Shown here: piece after piece, positions 20,423-35,111 of the stretch
How the letters are laid out: every line of letters starts with the position of its first letter
Numbering within the stretch: position 1 is the stretch's first letter
Assembly: GCF_022201045.2 (NCBI RefSeq)
Contig: NC_068562.1
Location: 3,100,001-3,164,000 of the forward strand
Length of the DNA: 64,000 nt
Source: Citrus sinensis
Taxonomy: Eukaryota; Streptophyta; Magnoliopsida; Sapindales; Rutaceae
Direction of reading: 5' to 3'
Notes under the pieces: model-generated
The model's database searches: none
Told to the model about the DNA's origin: nothing
Seen by the model: the letters and a program-made list of their open reading frames with translations, nothing else
Position numbers and translations under genes: made by a program

Positions 20423-23400
20423 TTACAACGCATATATTATCTCCCCGCTACTGTCAATGTCAAGCTCAGATTCAGAATCCAAGTCATCCATGTCGTCATC
20501 ATCCATGTCAAGGTTGTCTGTCATATAACAGTTAAGGCCATGAGTCCCGACTGCTGGTATGGAGGCCTCTGCTATTATCTGCATGATCACATCAACACTC
20601 TGCATAGGTTGATCAGGCTCTTCATACTGGCTACTCATAGTCTTTTCATCCACTAGGTCTGCTGGAAGATTCTTCAAAAACCATTGGTGCTTCATGATTT
20701 CAGGAATGGTAATTCTCTGTGGCATCAAACATCCAAACGAATGAAAAAAGTAGCAAGCATGACATATTAAGTGGGAAAAAAAAAATACTCACTGCTGCAG
20801 GATCAGCAACAAAAATTCTTGAAATCAGATCACGGCACTCTTGAGATATTGGATTAGTGTCTGGAACAGAATATTGGACACTGAGAATTCTCTGCAAGCG
20901 GAGAAAGAAAAAAAATGTCTTGAATCAGATCAATTTAAATAAAGGATAAAATGGCGTGATATGACAACAAGGTTTAATGAATACTTGTATTGTCTTTCTG
21001 AAGTCCTTTGGCTCATCAGGATCCTCAAAAGGATATCCTCCCACCAGCATCACATATAAGGTTACACCACATGACCACACATCTGCTATCTGCATTGTAC
21101 CACAAACAAGGCAGCAGACCTTTAATAAATAATTTTATATATATTTAAGAAGTTTTCTCATTAAGAATAATAACAGTAAAGTAGGTACAAAAACCTAAAG
21201 TAACAATTTGCATTAAGTAGGCTACTAATAACATCTAACTTGCTCAGAGTCAGTCAGAAAAATATAGCCTTTTTCTCATTGCAAATCCACAGGAAAAAAA
21301 TTATAATAATTAAATACGATCTCGTCGCCAAAAGCAACTAAACACACAACACATTATGCCAGGAATACACAACATCAAATATCCTGGTCCAAGAAATGAC
21401 TATCCATGCATACAAAAATGTTCTTCTTCCTAGGATATTTATCGATGAGCTATAGATCATTAGGAGAAGTTGATTATAAACTCATTTGAGTTATACTGTA
21501 GAAGTATACCTTGCCATCATACTCTTGCCTCAGCAATACTTCTGGAGCGATATAAGCAGGAGTTCCCACCGTCGATTTTGGTTGAGAATGAAGCACAGAA
21601 GACTAAGAAAAGCAATCCAAAAAGAAAAATATTGATGATTGTTAGACAGCCAAACTAAGATGACAGAAAATCAGTGAAAGTTTGATGTAAAGATAACCAC
21701 TGTTCCATGGACTAGAAGTGCAGCACCCTTAGGAGCAGAATGAAAATATAGTTCAAGCAACTAGACAGAATTAGCAGAATGTAAATACTCTTTCTCGAAA
21801 CTTAAATATTGGAGAGCTAACACCCGCGAGATCAGAAAGAGAAAGACAAGAAGCACCTTGGAATACCCAAAGTCGCATATCTTTAACCGAGGAGCTGGGC
21901 TTCCATCCAACAACGTATTTTCCAGCTTCAAATCGCGGTGGCAAACTTGCTTCACCAGGAAACAGCACAAGAAGAAGCCAAATAAATTATCTGATTTGTG
22001 ACCCAGGAGACAGAAAAAGATAAATTTTTCAAAATGAAGAAAATAAAAAGTGTATGCACAAGATCTAGGGAGTTTACCATTGCATGGCAATAGCTGACTC
22101 CAGATATAAGTTGCTGAAAGAAGAATCGAGCCTGCACCAGCAGCCCAAGTAAAAGAAGCCACATGAAAAACAAACACAAGGAGAAGAAGAATGAAAGACT
22201 TAGGAATACGAACTTCATCTTCACTGAAACGCCCAGCATTGCATATTCGCTCGAAGAGCTCCCCACCGGATGCATATTCCATTACAATGGCCAGATGGGT
22301 GGGCGTCAAAATAACCTATAGCAAGATTTACAATACAGAACCAACAAATTAAGCCATCATCCCCCTTGAAGGTGATATAATCTTCCAAAAAGAATAATCA
22401 GGGAATCAACTAACCTCTTTAAACCTGACAATATTAGGATGCCTCAATGACCTATGATTGATGATTTCTCTTTGAACATTCCCATCTATCTGTGAGATAA
22501 CTTACCACGATGAGAAGCCATAAATGTTGCAAACTTTCATAATTCTTGATTCAAAACAATATGCAGTAAAATTTGAATAGAATCCTACAAGTCTAATCAG
22601 TACATTGACTCTAATCCAGATTACTTTCCCGTACCCAAAAGCTCTCATTTTGTCCTTTTATCTTTCAAGGTCAAGACTGCATTGAGAGATCTCATAAACC
22701 GAGTTTTCAATTTCTAGTTGACCTTGGATAGGTAACTCGTGAGAATGGAAACTATGTCCGATCTCCCATTTACAGGTAAGAGGTCAACTATTACTAAGAT
22801 TGAACTACTCTTTGTGCAGTAGATCACTGAATGCATTTAAAACAAGGTGTTATTTTGGTTCTTGATCTTCTCCTCGAATCTTCATAATTTGGATCTTGAT
22901 CTTCTTCTCCAACCTTCATGCAAAGTCTTTCAACCAAAAGAGCCTATTGTTAAATGATACGAAAACATATGATCCTTTGTGCGCGAACCTCTTGTAATCA
23001 GAAAACCATCATTACATAAATCAATTATACGATCGAGGGTTAACTTTCTTCCTTAGAAGACAAAACTAAACCAATCCATCACAAGCAAAAACGGTATACA
23101 ACTATAGGCTAAGGCTCTGTTCTTTACAACTTTCTTTATGTAATTAATACTTTTTTTTCTAATAAATGAACCCAAAAAAAATGTAAAAAAAAAAAAAGAC
23201 AATAATAATTACAAAAACAAGCAATCCATTAGGTATTAAGTGTTATGACTCCACGTAAAACAGAGGGATTCAAGTACTTCCACTAACATTGTATCTTTCA
23301 AAAGCACTTCATCTTAACCAACTTTCATGTTAAACCTGTATGTGTGCGCGTGTTTAAAGGTTCCAAAAATTATCCATCTCACAAATTCTTAGCTAGAAAG

Positions 23401-23906
23401 AATTTAAGAAATATTTTCGATAGATTATACTCGTTTAAAATTTAGTAATTTTAAAACTAAAATCTGCTACCAGGAAAATTTTACTAAAAAAAGCATAAGA
23501 AACCTCAACAAAAATGGTAAGCAATGTCCTCTGAGTCTGCAGAGAAAACCATTTCCACGAATGACTAAAAGCGAAAGTTAAAAAGTCTACAAAAACGGCA
23601 ATAAATTCCATAAATTCACATAAACATTAAATGCAACACACGCTTAAAATAGCAAAAGATAGATAAAAATAAAAATAAAAAACTTCCATAAATAGATATT
23701 TCATAACTCAGGTGAATTCCAAGACTGACCTTATCGCCTCTCTCGATATACTTGACAGCTACAAGCTCTTTGGTAACCTTGTCTCTCATGAGTCGAGCCA
23801 CACCGAAGTTACCGGAGCCGATATCTCTGACGAAATCGTACCGGTCACTGTCGTGCATGATCGGCATGTCCATCGCCGGCCCCACCGTCAACGATGCGCG
23901 ATCCAT
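20423..23906 (-). CDS. SnRK2.3: SnRK2 protein kinase, subclass III (ABA-activated)
   Basis: Nine exons on the minus strand: 23906-23730, 22489-22415, 22315-22214, 22131-22078, 21949-21857, 21602-21510, 21089-20985, 20891-20793 and 20716-20423. Every phase fits, giving 363 residues. The start is the ATG at 23906, matching family N-termini (MDRA...); another in-frame ATG lies 6 bases upstream. Kinase features: Gly loop GSGNFG (30-35), ATP-binding Lys52 in VAVK, catalytic HRDLKLEN (140-147), DFG (162-164), and activation loop [20 protein letters not shown], whose Ser177 matches the activating serine 175 of OST1. The C-terminus has the SnRK2 box (about 303-320) and the acidic ABA box ([17 protein letters not shown]) that binds PP2C phosphatases. 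These kinases phosphorylate ABF bZIPs, SLAC1 and other targets when ABA receptors inhibit PP2Cs. The C-terminus places it with SnRK2.2/2.3 rather than OST1. The donor of exon 3 (GAA/GTTCGT) is GT but otherwise weak. Confidence -1.
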
Positions 23907-24360
23907 TTTCATAGACTCACCGCCACATTAGCTGACACGACACCGTTTTAGATGATTTTAGTGATCGGTGAGCGGTAATATATAAATATGGTATCGGATT
24001 CTGGTGAACAGTTGCAGAGATGGGGAGAAGAAGAGGACTTTTTGAGGAGAGAGAGAAAGGATGTTGACAAGGAAATGATTGATGAATACAAGGTAAACGC
24101 GACAAAAGCCGAGTCGTTTTGGTTTAGTTTTTTGGATGACGATAATACGACGACGTTTTCAATTTTTTTTTTTAAAAAAAATATTTTCAATGCTTTTGAG
24201 ATGGTTGCTTTGTCGGTAACATGTAAGGCGTAATGTGTTGCGTCCTATCCAATCGTTTTGCTCGTGGAGAATATATTTACTTTCATGAAATTGTGAGAAA
24301 CAAACCCCCCATTGTCTGTCTTCAGGACGGTCACGTGATCTGGCTCAGGAGCGTTTCTGC
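23907..24360 (-). promoter_or_regulatory. Leader and promoter side of the SnRK2 gene with a G-box/ABRE-like core
   Basis: The palindrome TCACGTGA contains CACGTG at 24332-24337, about 430 bp upstream of the start codon. This is the core bound by ABF-type bZIPs, so feedback by the ABA pathway is possible. The frame at 23988-24233 on the plus strand is antisense to the leader and not credible as a gene. Confidence -1.
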
Positions 24361-27300
24361 TGTGTAGTGTAATGGACAATACGATTTGCATTTTACACCG
24401 CCTTTCGACGGTGCTGATGCAATCACGATCCGGGACGTTTCGATCAATTTGAATTTACATTACCATAAGATAGTCAGACGACAGAGCCTTGGAAACGAAG
24501 GAAAGTTTCTTACTTTTAATTTTAAAACTAAACAACTTGCTTAGTTTAGTACACTAAAATCTTCTCGGGAAGGGCAAATACGGTGTAAGTAAGGTGTATG
24601 AACCTTTTAGATCTCCACCACTAGAATAAAAACATTGTGTGACGATGGGCCGTGATAAAAAATAGTTTGTTGTTTTATACTTCAATTCTAGCTAGGGAGC
24701 TAGGATGGATAGGAAGCAACATCTTACCTCTATAATTGATTAGAAATGAGAATCTTTTCGATGATAGGCCGGCTCTTTGCAACTGGAGGTAGCCCCATGG
24801 GAAATTGGGAAATTGGGAAACTGAGAATAGGATAATCAACAATCACACTTGATCTCATTTCTTAATTTTTATTTTTTAGCGGGTTAATTTTTTTTTTTTG
24901 GTTTAAAATTTAGACATAGAATTTAAATCATTAATCTCACGTCTCTTTTATTTTTCCTGGGAATAACATCAAACCAACGACGAGAAAAAGATGGAGGATT
25001 TTAATTGGGTTAGTAACTACAGTATTTAAAAGTCATAAAATTATCAGGTGAACTATAGAATAATTGGCTAGAAGTCAGAAAAGATAGCCTTCGCTTTTAG
25101 AAGCTGCATTTGACATATTGTTATTGTATTTGTGGGCGCTCACTTTTCCTATCCAATGGATATAGATTTTTGGTTGCTAGGGGCTGTATAGTTGAGCCTC
25201 GTTTGTTGTGGATCAACTTTTAGTTTCGGGAGTTTGAATGACGCTGATGACGTTTTTGTGGACCAATATGTAAATTAGTTTGAAATGGATATGCTGTCTG
25301 TTACCAAATGAATTTTTACTTTCCAAGCAGATCTTTTCGAACTTTCTATCTAACGACAATGTCCTAAAGTTAAATTAACATGTAATTGTCGCTTTTAATA
25401 TTAAATAACCAGCCACAATAATGAATTATAGAATGGCCAAAACTACGTTGCCACATGGGTTTAGTACCCCCCTTTTTTTGTCTTTTTCAAGGTTAATTGT
25501 AATGGAGTCCATTTATTTGTTTAAAGAACAAAAAAGTTAAAGACTTCTATATTTTCACACATTAGTCCTGCACCTAAAAATTTTCAATTATATTGATGTT
25601 TTTGGAAGCCACAATCTATTTCAGAAGCACTTTTCAAATATGCCGACATGAATACAATACTCCGACATTGTAGACTTGTCAATTTGGACAATATAAGTTT
25701 TTTTCTTTTTTTTTATTGCAATATATGTAGAGAAGAGAATGCATAAATTTTCGAATTGAAGGAAAAAAAATCAATTTCACTACCAAACAAAAAAAAAAAA
25801 AATGGTCATGGCCATGATTATGTTTTCTAGCACTTAGCCATTAATCCGACAAGAATGTAATCAGGGGGCAATATATATATATATATATATATATTGTAAG
25901 GGCAAACATGCATATTTAATTTTTATTATAAATCACTATGCATTTTATAATATGAAAAACTAATTAATGTGTTTTACATAAAAATTCTTATTTTTTATTT
26001 ACCTTTCCTAAAATGATTAATATTAAAAGATAATTAAAATTATTTACAATATAGAAACAAAATAATAAAATAAAATTATTACTCTTCTTTTTAGTTACAA
26101 AAAATTAATAAAGAAATATTTAAATTATTTTCAAACAGAGTAATTGTTTAGATTTATTTTTTTTTACCCTTCTTTAACTAAGTTAATGAAATATTTTAAA
26201 TGTGTGCTAATGACTATTTAAAATTTTGGGGTGGAATAACAAAAGTCAATTTAGTTAATTTAGTTAAGTGTGCAATTAAATTTACTCTTTTTTTTAAGGA
26301 CAAAAATTCAACCAAAAATACAAAATCGTTGTTCAAATGAACAAAAATGATTTTATGAATTGATAAACTAATGATTTTATAAATTGATAAACTAACGCTT
26401 TATTATTATTATTATTATTAAATTAATATATTTTTCTACATAATCAACTAATTGATAGTATGTTAAATAAATATTATGTTACAAGAAAATAATAAAACAT
26501 TAATTATATATAATATTAAATTAAATTCATTTTCATATTTTGTGCATTTCATCCATTTGAGATAGTAAAATCTCTTGTGTTAGAGAGGGAAAAAAAAGTA
26601 TAATGTCTCTCACAGTCTCACATGGGAGGAAATTGGCTGCCATTTTGTTAAATTATATATATGTATATATATCGTCAATTATGGTTAGTAAAAAAAAATA
26701 CAATGTTTAGCTATATATTAAATTAATTAATAAGAGAATTATTAATTTAAATAAATATTAATAAATGTAAGAATAAGTCATTTAATTGAAAACCTAGTTC
26801 AATAGTCTTAAAAAATTTAAAATATTATGGACTTACATGTTAAAATTTAAAAACTTTTAATTTTTCGTATTTTGTATAAACAACAGGGGCATTTAATGTT
26901 AATAACTCAACAAATTCATCTAAGCCGTTGTACAACTTTTGGGTTGAATCTATGGATTTGAAAAAGATAAAAAAAAATAGGATACCAAACACCATGGGTA
27001 AAATAGCTAGACCCTTATAAAATATATATATTTTTTCCTATAACATAATTTGCGTAACAAAATGTATCACTTAGGTGTTGGTTATTTATTGGCTTATTGA
27101 TGTGCTACGACTAAATGCTGAATGAGGGGGTGGCTAAAGTGTTTTGTAAATTCAAAAAAATTTTGGCAATTTATTTCTTTTGTCGGGCATTGAATTCGCC
27201 ACATTATGACTACATGATCTTATTTTGATAACACTTATCATAACATTAAGCACACCCTTATTATGATGATGGACTCATGACATCCAAATATCCTATTTTT

Positions 27301-30300
27301 ATTTTTTTTCTTCATTTGAACGAAGAATCACATTCTATTTTATAGAGTCAATGTGAAACAACAAAACTCGACACATCTAATAAATATACTTAGCATTCTC
27401 AGCAAGTGGCAACTAATTATTTAATTCCAAAATCATCCGGATTAAAAATTTACTGTGCCCCGACTTCCAGCCAGTTCATCATTTATAGACGCTCAAAATA
27501 AAATGAAAAAATCGACGGGGGAAATATTGATTTAAAAAAAAAAAGAATGACAATAAAAAGAAATCACATTATCTTTAAGAAAGACAAGAAAATGAATGAA
27601 TATTCTGAGGAGGATAACACATTACCACTTGCGTGATAGAGAGGTCAAAGTTGAAAATAAAGTGAAAAACTTGAGTTGAGAAAGGAAAGGGAAATTTGCG
27701 ATATCTAAGTAAGGAGGCACGGATCTCATGATGTTAAAATGTTTGGCCATTTATAGAATTCGAGCACATTTGGGGAGCGGTATCTGGTGTCCTTTTCTGC
27801 TTCTTCTTTTTTTTTCACTTTTTTTCCCCCTCTTTAGTTGAGAGTTGATATACTGTACTTTTTCTTTTTTTTTTCCCCTTCCTCTCCTAATCTCTCCTTA
27901 TTTTTTAAATCTAGTTAAAAAGTTGGCTTAATTATAAATAAAGTGGAAAAAAATTAACCTCATTGTTAGCATAAAAATTCAAAACTCACTCGTAGGTATT
28001 TATCTAACTTAACTATGAGCAATTAGAAAAAAAAAAAAAAAAGCGAGAATTCTTGTCCTTAAAATTATAACCAATTTGGGTCCTCTGTGTTTATGCTTAT
28101 TACACTTGGAGTGGGTATTGGCAAACATACATAACAATCCCTATCATCTGCATATGTCTCACCAAATCATCATTATTATTATTGTTATTATTTTTTACCT
28201 TTTATTTTTAAATTAAGTTTAGCATAACGGATAATTTTTGTTCCCAATTATACGAACATATAATTTGGTAAGACAATTTCTTTACACTCGTTCGTTTTAC
28301 CGATTACCAATTAAACTAATTGATGGTGGGATAGATACTACGAAACCACCTTTGTACTCTCTTGGCAATTCTGGCCCACAAAGGGGTGTAAAGAAATTCA
28401 GGCCCCTAGTGAGAAAGAAATTTCAGGGCATAATAGGATGAGAGGTTTAGAAAACGCGTCATGCTTTTCACACCCTTTTAAAATGCTTATAAGCCCATTT
28501 TTAAATCATAGTTCTACTGCCAAAATGAAATTACATCAAAGAACAATTATGAATTAAATTAAATTAAATTAAATTAAATTAAAATATCTTTTCACGTGCA
28601 GATTATGAACCCTCCCATCTTTTAATCCTAATTTATGATATAATTAATTTTTTTGAAAAACTCAAAATAATTTTGAGACAATGAAATAACAAATTACCCC
28701 ATTTTTATCATGAAAAATATAGTTAAAATTTAATCAACTCTATTATAATGTTCGTCGTTTTACATAATTTTAACAAAAAAAGTGCCATAGATATAATAAG
28801 TGAAATTTTATAATAATTTTAAAGGGGTATTAGAAGCTCAACTTTTAGAAAAATAAGATTGTAATGACCTAAATACTTAAGCCTCCAGTGGCCTTACAAT
28901 GAAGGTGCCACATTATTAGTGCTTGTACCCCTTTATTTTACGAATAATAAGGTCGTTTGGTCTTTGAGGTTTTGCTTAAGGTATTTTGCAATTTGTTTTT
29001 GGGAATTTGAGATGTAATTTTGAGGGAAAAAAAATTGTTTTGTATAAATTGATATGGTATAATTCAATTGATTTGATTAAATAGTTTTTGTCTTACATGA
29101 TTTATTTTTATAATTTTTATTTTCATCAATCAATGAATTTAAGCCACGTAAATTTGTACAAGCTAAATTTATATAAGAGTTTGTTTGTAAAATAAAATTT
29201 AATGTTGGTGTTTGATAAATTTATTTGAGAATCACTTTTGTCAAAATCATCTCATTCTACAAGATTTTTAAAAACATAAAAAAAAGTCACATTTAAGAAT
29301 ATAAAATTCCACATACCCATTGCCTTCCACATATATTCAAATACACCTAAACTTGAAAAAGAATTTATGTAACCTAAACTTGTACTCATCCACTTCAATT
29401 TAAGGAAGTTATTTCCTCTCATGATTTTTTTTCCTGTACACTCTTTTACAAAATAAATATAGTATAAACAGTATTTTTAGTAACCAAATAAAATATTATA
29501 TACTTGTAAGTAAATTTAATTTAATATTATATCTATTTTAGTTGTTTACTTCATCATGAATAAATTAGTCCTTAAATATGTTTTAAATCAACAAATAATG
29601 CATTTTAATAGTTAAATGTCACGATCTGGCATTATTTAATCTTACGCGGCTTTAGTTAAACAAGAAGTAAATGAACCGTAAGCTGGAAGCCTGGAAGTTG
29701 AAGACCAGAGCAGCCGCCACCAAATTGCTGAATGCTGACCCCGCCCACTGGGCAATTTTCATTAAAATATTACATTATTAATTGTCCTAAGAAAACGGTC
29801 TAATAACTACTTGGCATAAAACTGAGAATGTTTAATTAACTCTTTCTTTTTCAAAATTTGTGAAAATGAAAATAGAATTCTCATGAGCACAGCTTTTCGT
29901 CATCAAAATAAGAGCATTATTCTTATTTTTTAAAATTAGTGTGGTGGAGTCAGCCTTTTCACTATTTCATGGTTTGGATAATTTAAAATTTATTTGATAT
30001 TTCTGGGAATATTCCAACCAGAGGGGGGTTTCTGATAATTACCCGCCCACAACCTAAAACTGAGGGACTTGACGGCAAGTTTTCAGAAGTGCTGAGGGTA
30101 AATTAGTAAAATATAGAACTTCAAAAAATTAAAATAAAAAAAAAAATTGCCAGCCTTCACTTTCACTCCAACGGGCGACGATAAACAGTTGAACAAGAAT
30201 CAAATGAACCTTTTGCATTTATTTACAACAAGTCCGCACTCACACACGCACCAAACTGATCTAAAACCTAACTGAACCCGAAATACGGGACCCGAGCGAG

Positions 30301-30303
30301 AAG
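24361..30303. other. 6-kb AT-rich gene desert
   Basis: No coding region, RNA gene or transposon protein recognised. It contains (AT)n at about 25871-25894, (TTA)n at 26402-26420, an (AATTA)n run at about 28553-28580, long poly-T/pyrimidine tracts at 27800-27890, and poly-A runs. Small frames such as 28238-28441 have low information content. The final 200 bp before 30304 hold the SWIB gene leader. Confidence -1.
28553..28580. repeat. (ATTAA)n microsatellite
   Basis: About five to six copies of the pentamer ATTAA in tandem, within AT-rich intergenic sequence. Confidence -1.
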
Positions 30304-33300
30304 ATGGTATCGGACTCGGAGCTTATCGCGAGACTGCAGGAGTTCCTCAAAAACTCGGACCTGAACACCACCACCACAGGTATCGTGCGCCGGCAACTAG
30401 AGAAAGATTTCGGAGTTGATTTGACGGATAAGAAAATATTTATTAGAGAACAGGTTGATTTATTTCTTCAAAGCCAGTTTGAGAATGATCAAAACGACGG
30501 TGGAAACGAAGAACAACAACAAGAAGATGATGGTGAAGATGATCAGATGGCGAAGGTGAAATCTGATGAAACGGATGGTTCTGATGATGCTGCAGTGGAG
30601 GAAGGTGACGATGATAATAATGACGAAAACGACAATGATGACGAGGCGAATGAAGCGAAGGGTCCCGCAAAGAGACGGTTAGTTATTGATAATTTACTTT
30701 CGTGTCACATGCATATAAATTTCAATTTATTGGTAAAATGTTATTGTACATTTTGTATTTATTGATTTTTAGCTTCCCCTGTAACCAGGCGAAGTTGTCA
30801 GCTGTTCAGGTTTAGGTTTAGTACTAGGTCTGTGAAATTGCTCAGCAATTGGGGAATTAACGAGTTTGTTTTGAAGGAAAAAGAAACCGCGAGTTAGGTT
30901 TTATTTAATTTTGGTTGCAGAGTTTAAAAAGGATGGGTAGTTCAAGTAAAGTTGTGAATTTATGTACAAAATGTGTAAAAAAAAAAAACAGCACAAGGAT
31001 GAGCATTTGTGCGTCTTGTAATTTGCTTTTCCTATGGTTGCAATTGTAATTCAAGGACGTCTTGGTTATGTGACTTTTGTGAATTAATTCAGTGTCACCT
31101 TTTGATCTTTTTTTAAAGTATAATTCGGGTTTTTGATAGCTTTAGACTATATTGTGTGCATAATTGTTTTTGATCGAAGAAAGTGTGATGGTGCTATGTT
31201 TGTTCTTTGCTTTCTCTGGTAGCAATGGCTAGATTAAATTAGTTGTTTATATCTCTGAATTCTCAGCTATATCTAATGAAAGGGCTGCTGTTTTGCGTTA
31301 CTTTTGAAAATGGGAAAGAGATTTTGAATGAAAAACATTGAGAAAATCTGTTTTAATTTCAACAGGTCCTCAATTAATCACAGTCCAATGTCTAGGATTG
31401 CTGTGGAACACATTGCGCCATGTTATGAAGATATTTTTCCTTTAAGAAAAAAAATCCAATCGAACTGCTCGAGTTGCATCCTTGCAAGTTGTTGCAAATG
31501 TTGCAATGCTGCCATATCTTCATTGTAGAGAATAATGATTTTGCTCTAAATTAATTGGTTTCCAGGGAACTGCCCCAACCATGGCTTTTAGTATGTGCAT
31601 TATTCACTTTTATTTTCTTCTTCTTTGACAACCCTGATTTTGCATCAACCTTTGCCTCTCAATTTTCTCCTTTGAAACCAGGATTTTTGTCCATGGAGCA
31701 TCACATAATTACTTCTCTGATTCCTTTAGGTATCTAGATGGAAACAGTACTTCTCAAAAGAGATGTGCCTGCTATTGTGGGGCTCCCTCCTTTGATGTTT
31801 AAAGGAGGGACATGAGAATGAATTTCAAGGTAGCACTTGAGTGCTCTTGATTTTCAACCAAATTTTATGAGAGGTCAATGATTTTACTCTTTTGGAACGG
31901 AAATGGGCTGAAAACAAAAATATAATTTTCTTGTTGCTCTACAAGATGCTCTGGCAGTGACAGAGCTAGAAAAATTCACTTGGAAAAGTATTTGAAACAA
32001 TAAATATTGTGGTGAATGTGGTTTATCCACTGGTTAAGGTGTTTTCTAGGATGTAACAAAAATAGAAGTTACTTCTAATGGCTGTATTAGATGAAAATAC
32101 ATATTAATTGTTAATGCTAACAATTTTTATTGCACAGCCTTCTTTAGATTTTCTAAATTTCTCCCTGTTTAACTTCCTAGTTATGACTCAACATTAATAA
32201 TGTTAATATGTCTGACGCTTTTTGTTGTTAAAATAAAACTTCTCCTGGTTCTTGAAAAAATTTAAAATGAATGTACTAGAATAAAAATCATATCTTCTCA
32301 GAGGTTGTGTTATAAAATCTATTAATAATTTCTTGAAGTTGACTGATTAAGCTATATGCTGATGTTTATGAAATTTGAGCAACTAGAAGTGATCAATTCC
32401 ATAGAAAGAATTGATCTGTAACTATTAACAATTGGAGGGGTAGTTCTTAGAATTTTTCCCTAGAATAAACATTGCTAGTATGTAGTTAACATCATGATCC
32501 TTCCGGCAGTATTGCAAAATGAATTACTCTTCTTTTATCAGTAAAATTGTCAATATGTTTAAAGTGATACTTTTGTTACTAAAATTGCTGCCTCCTTTAT
32601 TTTACACCCATATCAACTTTAAGATCAAGGATGTCCTTAGGGGCCAATTGCGATTAGGGCTGCACTTGACATTAAGCTTATGATTACTTTATCTTACAAT
32701 CAGGTCTAGAAAGCTTAATAATGAGGTCAAGAAAAGAGGGGGTGGTTTTAGCAAGTTATGTGCCCTCTCTCCTCAACTTCAGGAATTCATTGGGGTGACT
32801 GAACTGGCCAGGACTGAGGTATAGCCAGAAAGTTAGAAGTTTCTTTTGTCTTTGTCTTCTGATAATCCGTTTATACGTAAATTATCTTAATTGTAATGAT
32901 ATGCTAATCTTGGTCCTAGGTTGTCAAGCAACTGTGGGCCTACATTAGAGAGAAGGATTTGCAAGACCCAAATAATAGACGAAATATTGTTTGTGATGAA
33001 CGATTGCGTGCCCTTTTTGGTGTTGATACCATCAACATGTTTCAAATGAATAAGGCCTTATCAAAGCATATATGGCCTTTGGATTCAGATGATGGTATGC
33101 ATCTACTATATTATCTCAGCAGCATGTTTTTATGTTGCTTGCATTCTTTTAATCATCAATAAGCCCTGAATGTCATTACTAATTCGAATTCCATATGTTG
33201 TGTCGAATGCTTAAAAGGATATTATTATTATTGTTTTATGCTACAGTTATTTCTGTCAAGTCAACACCAAAGGAAAAACAACGAAAGCAAGAGAGAACAG

Positions 33301-34506
33301 AAGGTACAAACAATAGATTCAGTTTGATATAAGATGTGATGAATTGTTGCATTAGTTGTTTTCAGTTAATACCTGGACTTAATCTGACATTGTCCTCACC
33401 TCTTGTATACTACTGCTGTCATGTCTCACTGCTCAACTCAGCCTTATGTAGTCTGTTTGGATTTGGACACAGAACTGTTCTCTTTTTATTTCTTTTTCAA
33501 TTTTCAGCCTCATATTGATACGAGTTTGACTAGGTTATAAACTTGTTTTCTTTTCAAATTGAAACATAACTTCTACTGTTTCAGATTTAGATGAGCCGAC
33601 TAGAAAGGAAAAGAGACAGAAGGGAGGAAAATCTGGTTTTCTTGCACCTCTTCAACTTTCAGGTGCTCTAATCAAGTTCCTTGGTACTGGAGAAAGTGCA
33701 TTACCAAGGTCTGATGTTATTAAGAGAATGTGGGATTACATAAAGGAAAAGAACCTCCAGGTATCTCTTCGTAAGTGAATCCCTCTTTATGCCATGATAG
33801 TTGTTAGTATTTGTTTATTCATATCTCTCGATCTGGTGCCTTATCTACATATTCTATTGTCCATTTGTTCTACTTGTTCATTGATTTTGCTAGCTTTGTA
33901 ATTGCAATCTATCGCATCAAATTTTCACTTGTTTGGGTGGAATAAAACTACTGGATTGAGACAGACCACTCAAACTTTTATGTCTGTGGGCATAAAAGAT
34001 CTATCATGGATTCATTATGTTTATAATGTTGTTTGGTGACTTGATTTGGATCTAAACTCAGAAAATTGATTAATCTGGAAGACCCTGTGTAGGATATTAA
34101 AGTAGTCAAATGTATTGCTGGCCATGGATACCTCAAGAAGGGGCTATTACTTTCTAATACTAGTCTGTGTCACGGTTTCGCTAAAAACAAGGTTGAAATA
34201 TTTTTATGTAAGTACCTTGATGGTAATCCTACATGAATAATTTATTTTAGGACTATTACCCACTTGAAGAATTTACAGAAATTCCAAGTTGCATTTTTCT
34301 AGATATCTTTTGGACGTTCTGTTGCTTCTTTCTTGCTGAAACTGAAAGCAAACAATCATTTAAATCTTCTTGGCTTATTTATGAAGGATCCATCTGACAA
34401 GAGAAGAATAATATGTGATGAGAAGCTGAAAGAACTCTTTGATGTCGAAACCTTCAATGGCTTCACCGTTACAAAACTCCTAGCTGTTCATTTCTTAAAG
34501 ACGTAG
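30304..34506 (+). CDS. DEK_C and double SWIB/MDM2 domain chromatin protein (UAF30-like)
   Basis: Six exons: 30304-30677, 32704-32818, 32920-33094, 33247-33303, 33585-33760 and 34387-34506. Phases fit and give 338 residues. Residues about 1-60 form a DEK C-terminal-like DNA-binding fold (MVSDSELIARLQEFLKNSDL... DLTDKKIFIREQVDLFL). A strongly acidic stretch (60-120) follows, then a basic linker (AKRRSRKLNNEVKKRGGG). SWIB domain 1 spans about 140-217 (QLWAYIREKDLQDPNNRRNI, FQMNKALSKHIWPL) and SWIB domain 2 spans 259-338 (RMWDYIKEKNLQDPSDKRRI, FTVTKLLAVHFLKT). This layout is the plant 'upstream activation factor subunit UAF30/BAF60b-domain' family, nuclear proteins linked to chromatin remodelling and transcription. 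The 2.0-kb first intron (30678-32703) splits DEK_C plus acidic region from the SWIB part, hinting at modular origin. Precise partners are unknown. Confidence -1.
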
Positions 34507-35111
34507 CAGTGGGTTGCTCCTATGTTCAGCCGTAGAGGAAGTTTTGTCAGCAGATATGATTTTCATTTTCAAACCGCTTTTGTTGAGGGTTTGAATGGGG
34601 CAAATAGAAAATCCAAAAAGATTAATTAATTTTCCCATGTGCATTTCATTTTACCTGTATAATACCTTTTGTTTATAGCTGGATTGCTCTAGATTTGGTG
34701 CTACTCAATTCTCATCTTCTATCAAAGTTTTGGTAATGTTTAGGGCGGTCACTATTTGATTCTGCATTTGCAATCTGCCCTTCTTAATAGATTTTGAAGA
34801 TGAAATCAATCACTACCAAGGCGTTGATGCTCCGACGTGGCTGTACTAGAAATTCGTGATCATTAAGGTTTTTCAACCTGATTTCATGTTTCTTGAATAA
34901 AAATTATCGTCTCATATATATCACTTGGGAAGGGCTCGAAAAAAATCTACCATGCTCTCTGTACGAATGCTGTAGCATAAGATAACAATACTCGTAACAG
35001 TTTTCTGATACGATTGTTCACTTATTCGTTTCGGTATATGGAAGCAACCATTCTTTCAGGTAGGATCAAACCGTCTAATTACATGTGAAGGAACCATCTT
35101 TGAAAAAGAAT
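34507..35111. other. 3' flank of the SWIB gene
   Basis: Probable 3' UTR with AATAAA-like signal near 34897, then unremarkable sequence up to the tRNA gene. Confidence -1.

Noticed and set aside
23988-24233. Plus-strand frame upstream of SnRK2
   Set aside because: Antisense to the SnRK2 5' leader; low-complexity F-rich end, no homology known.
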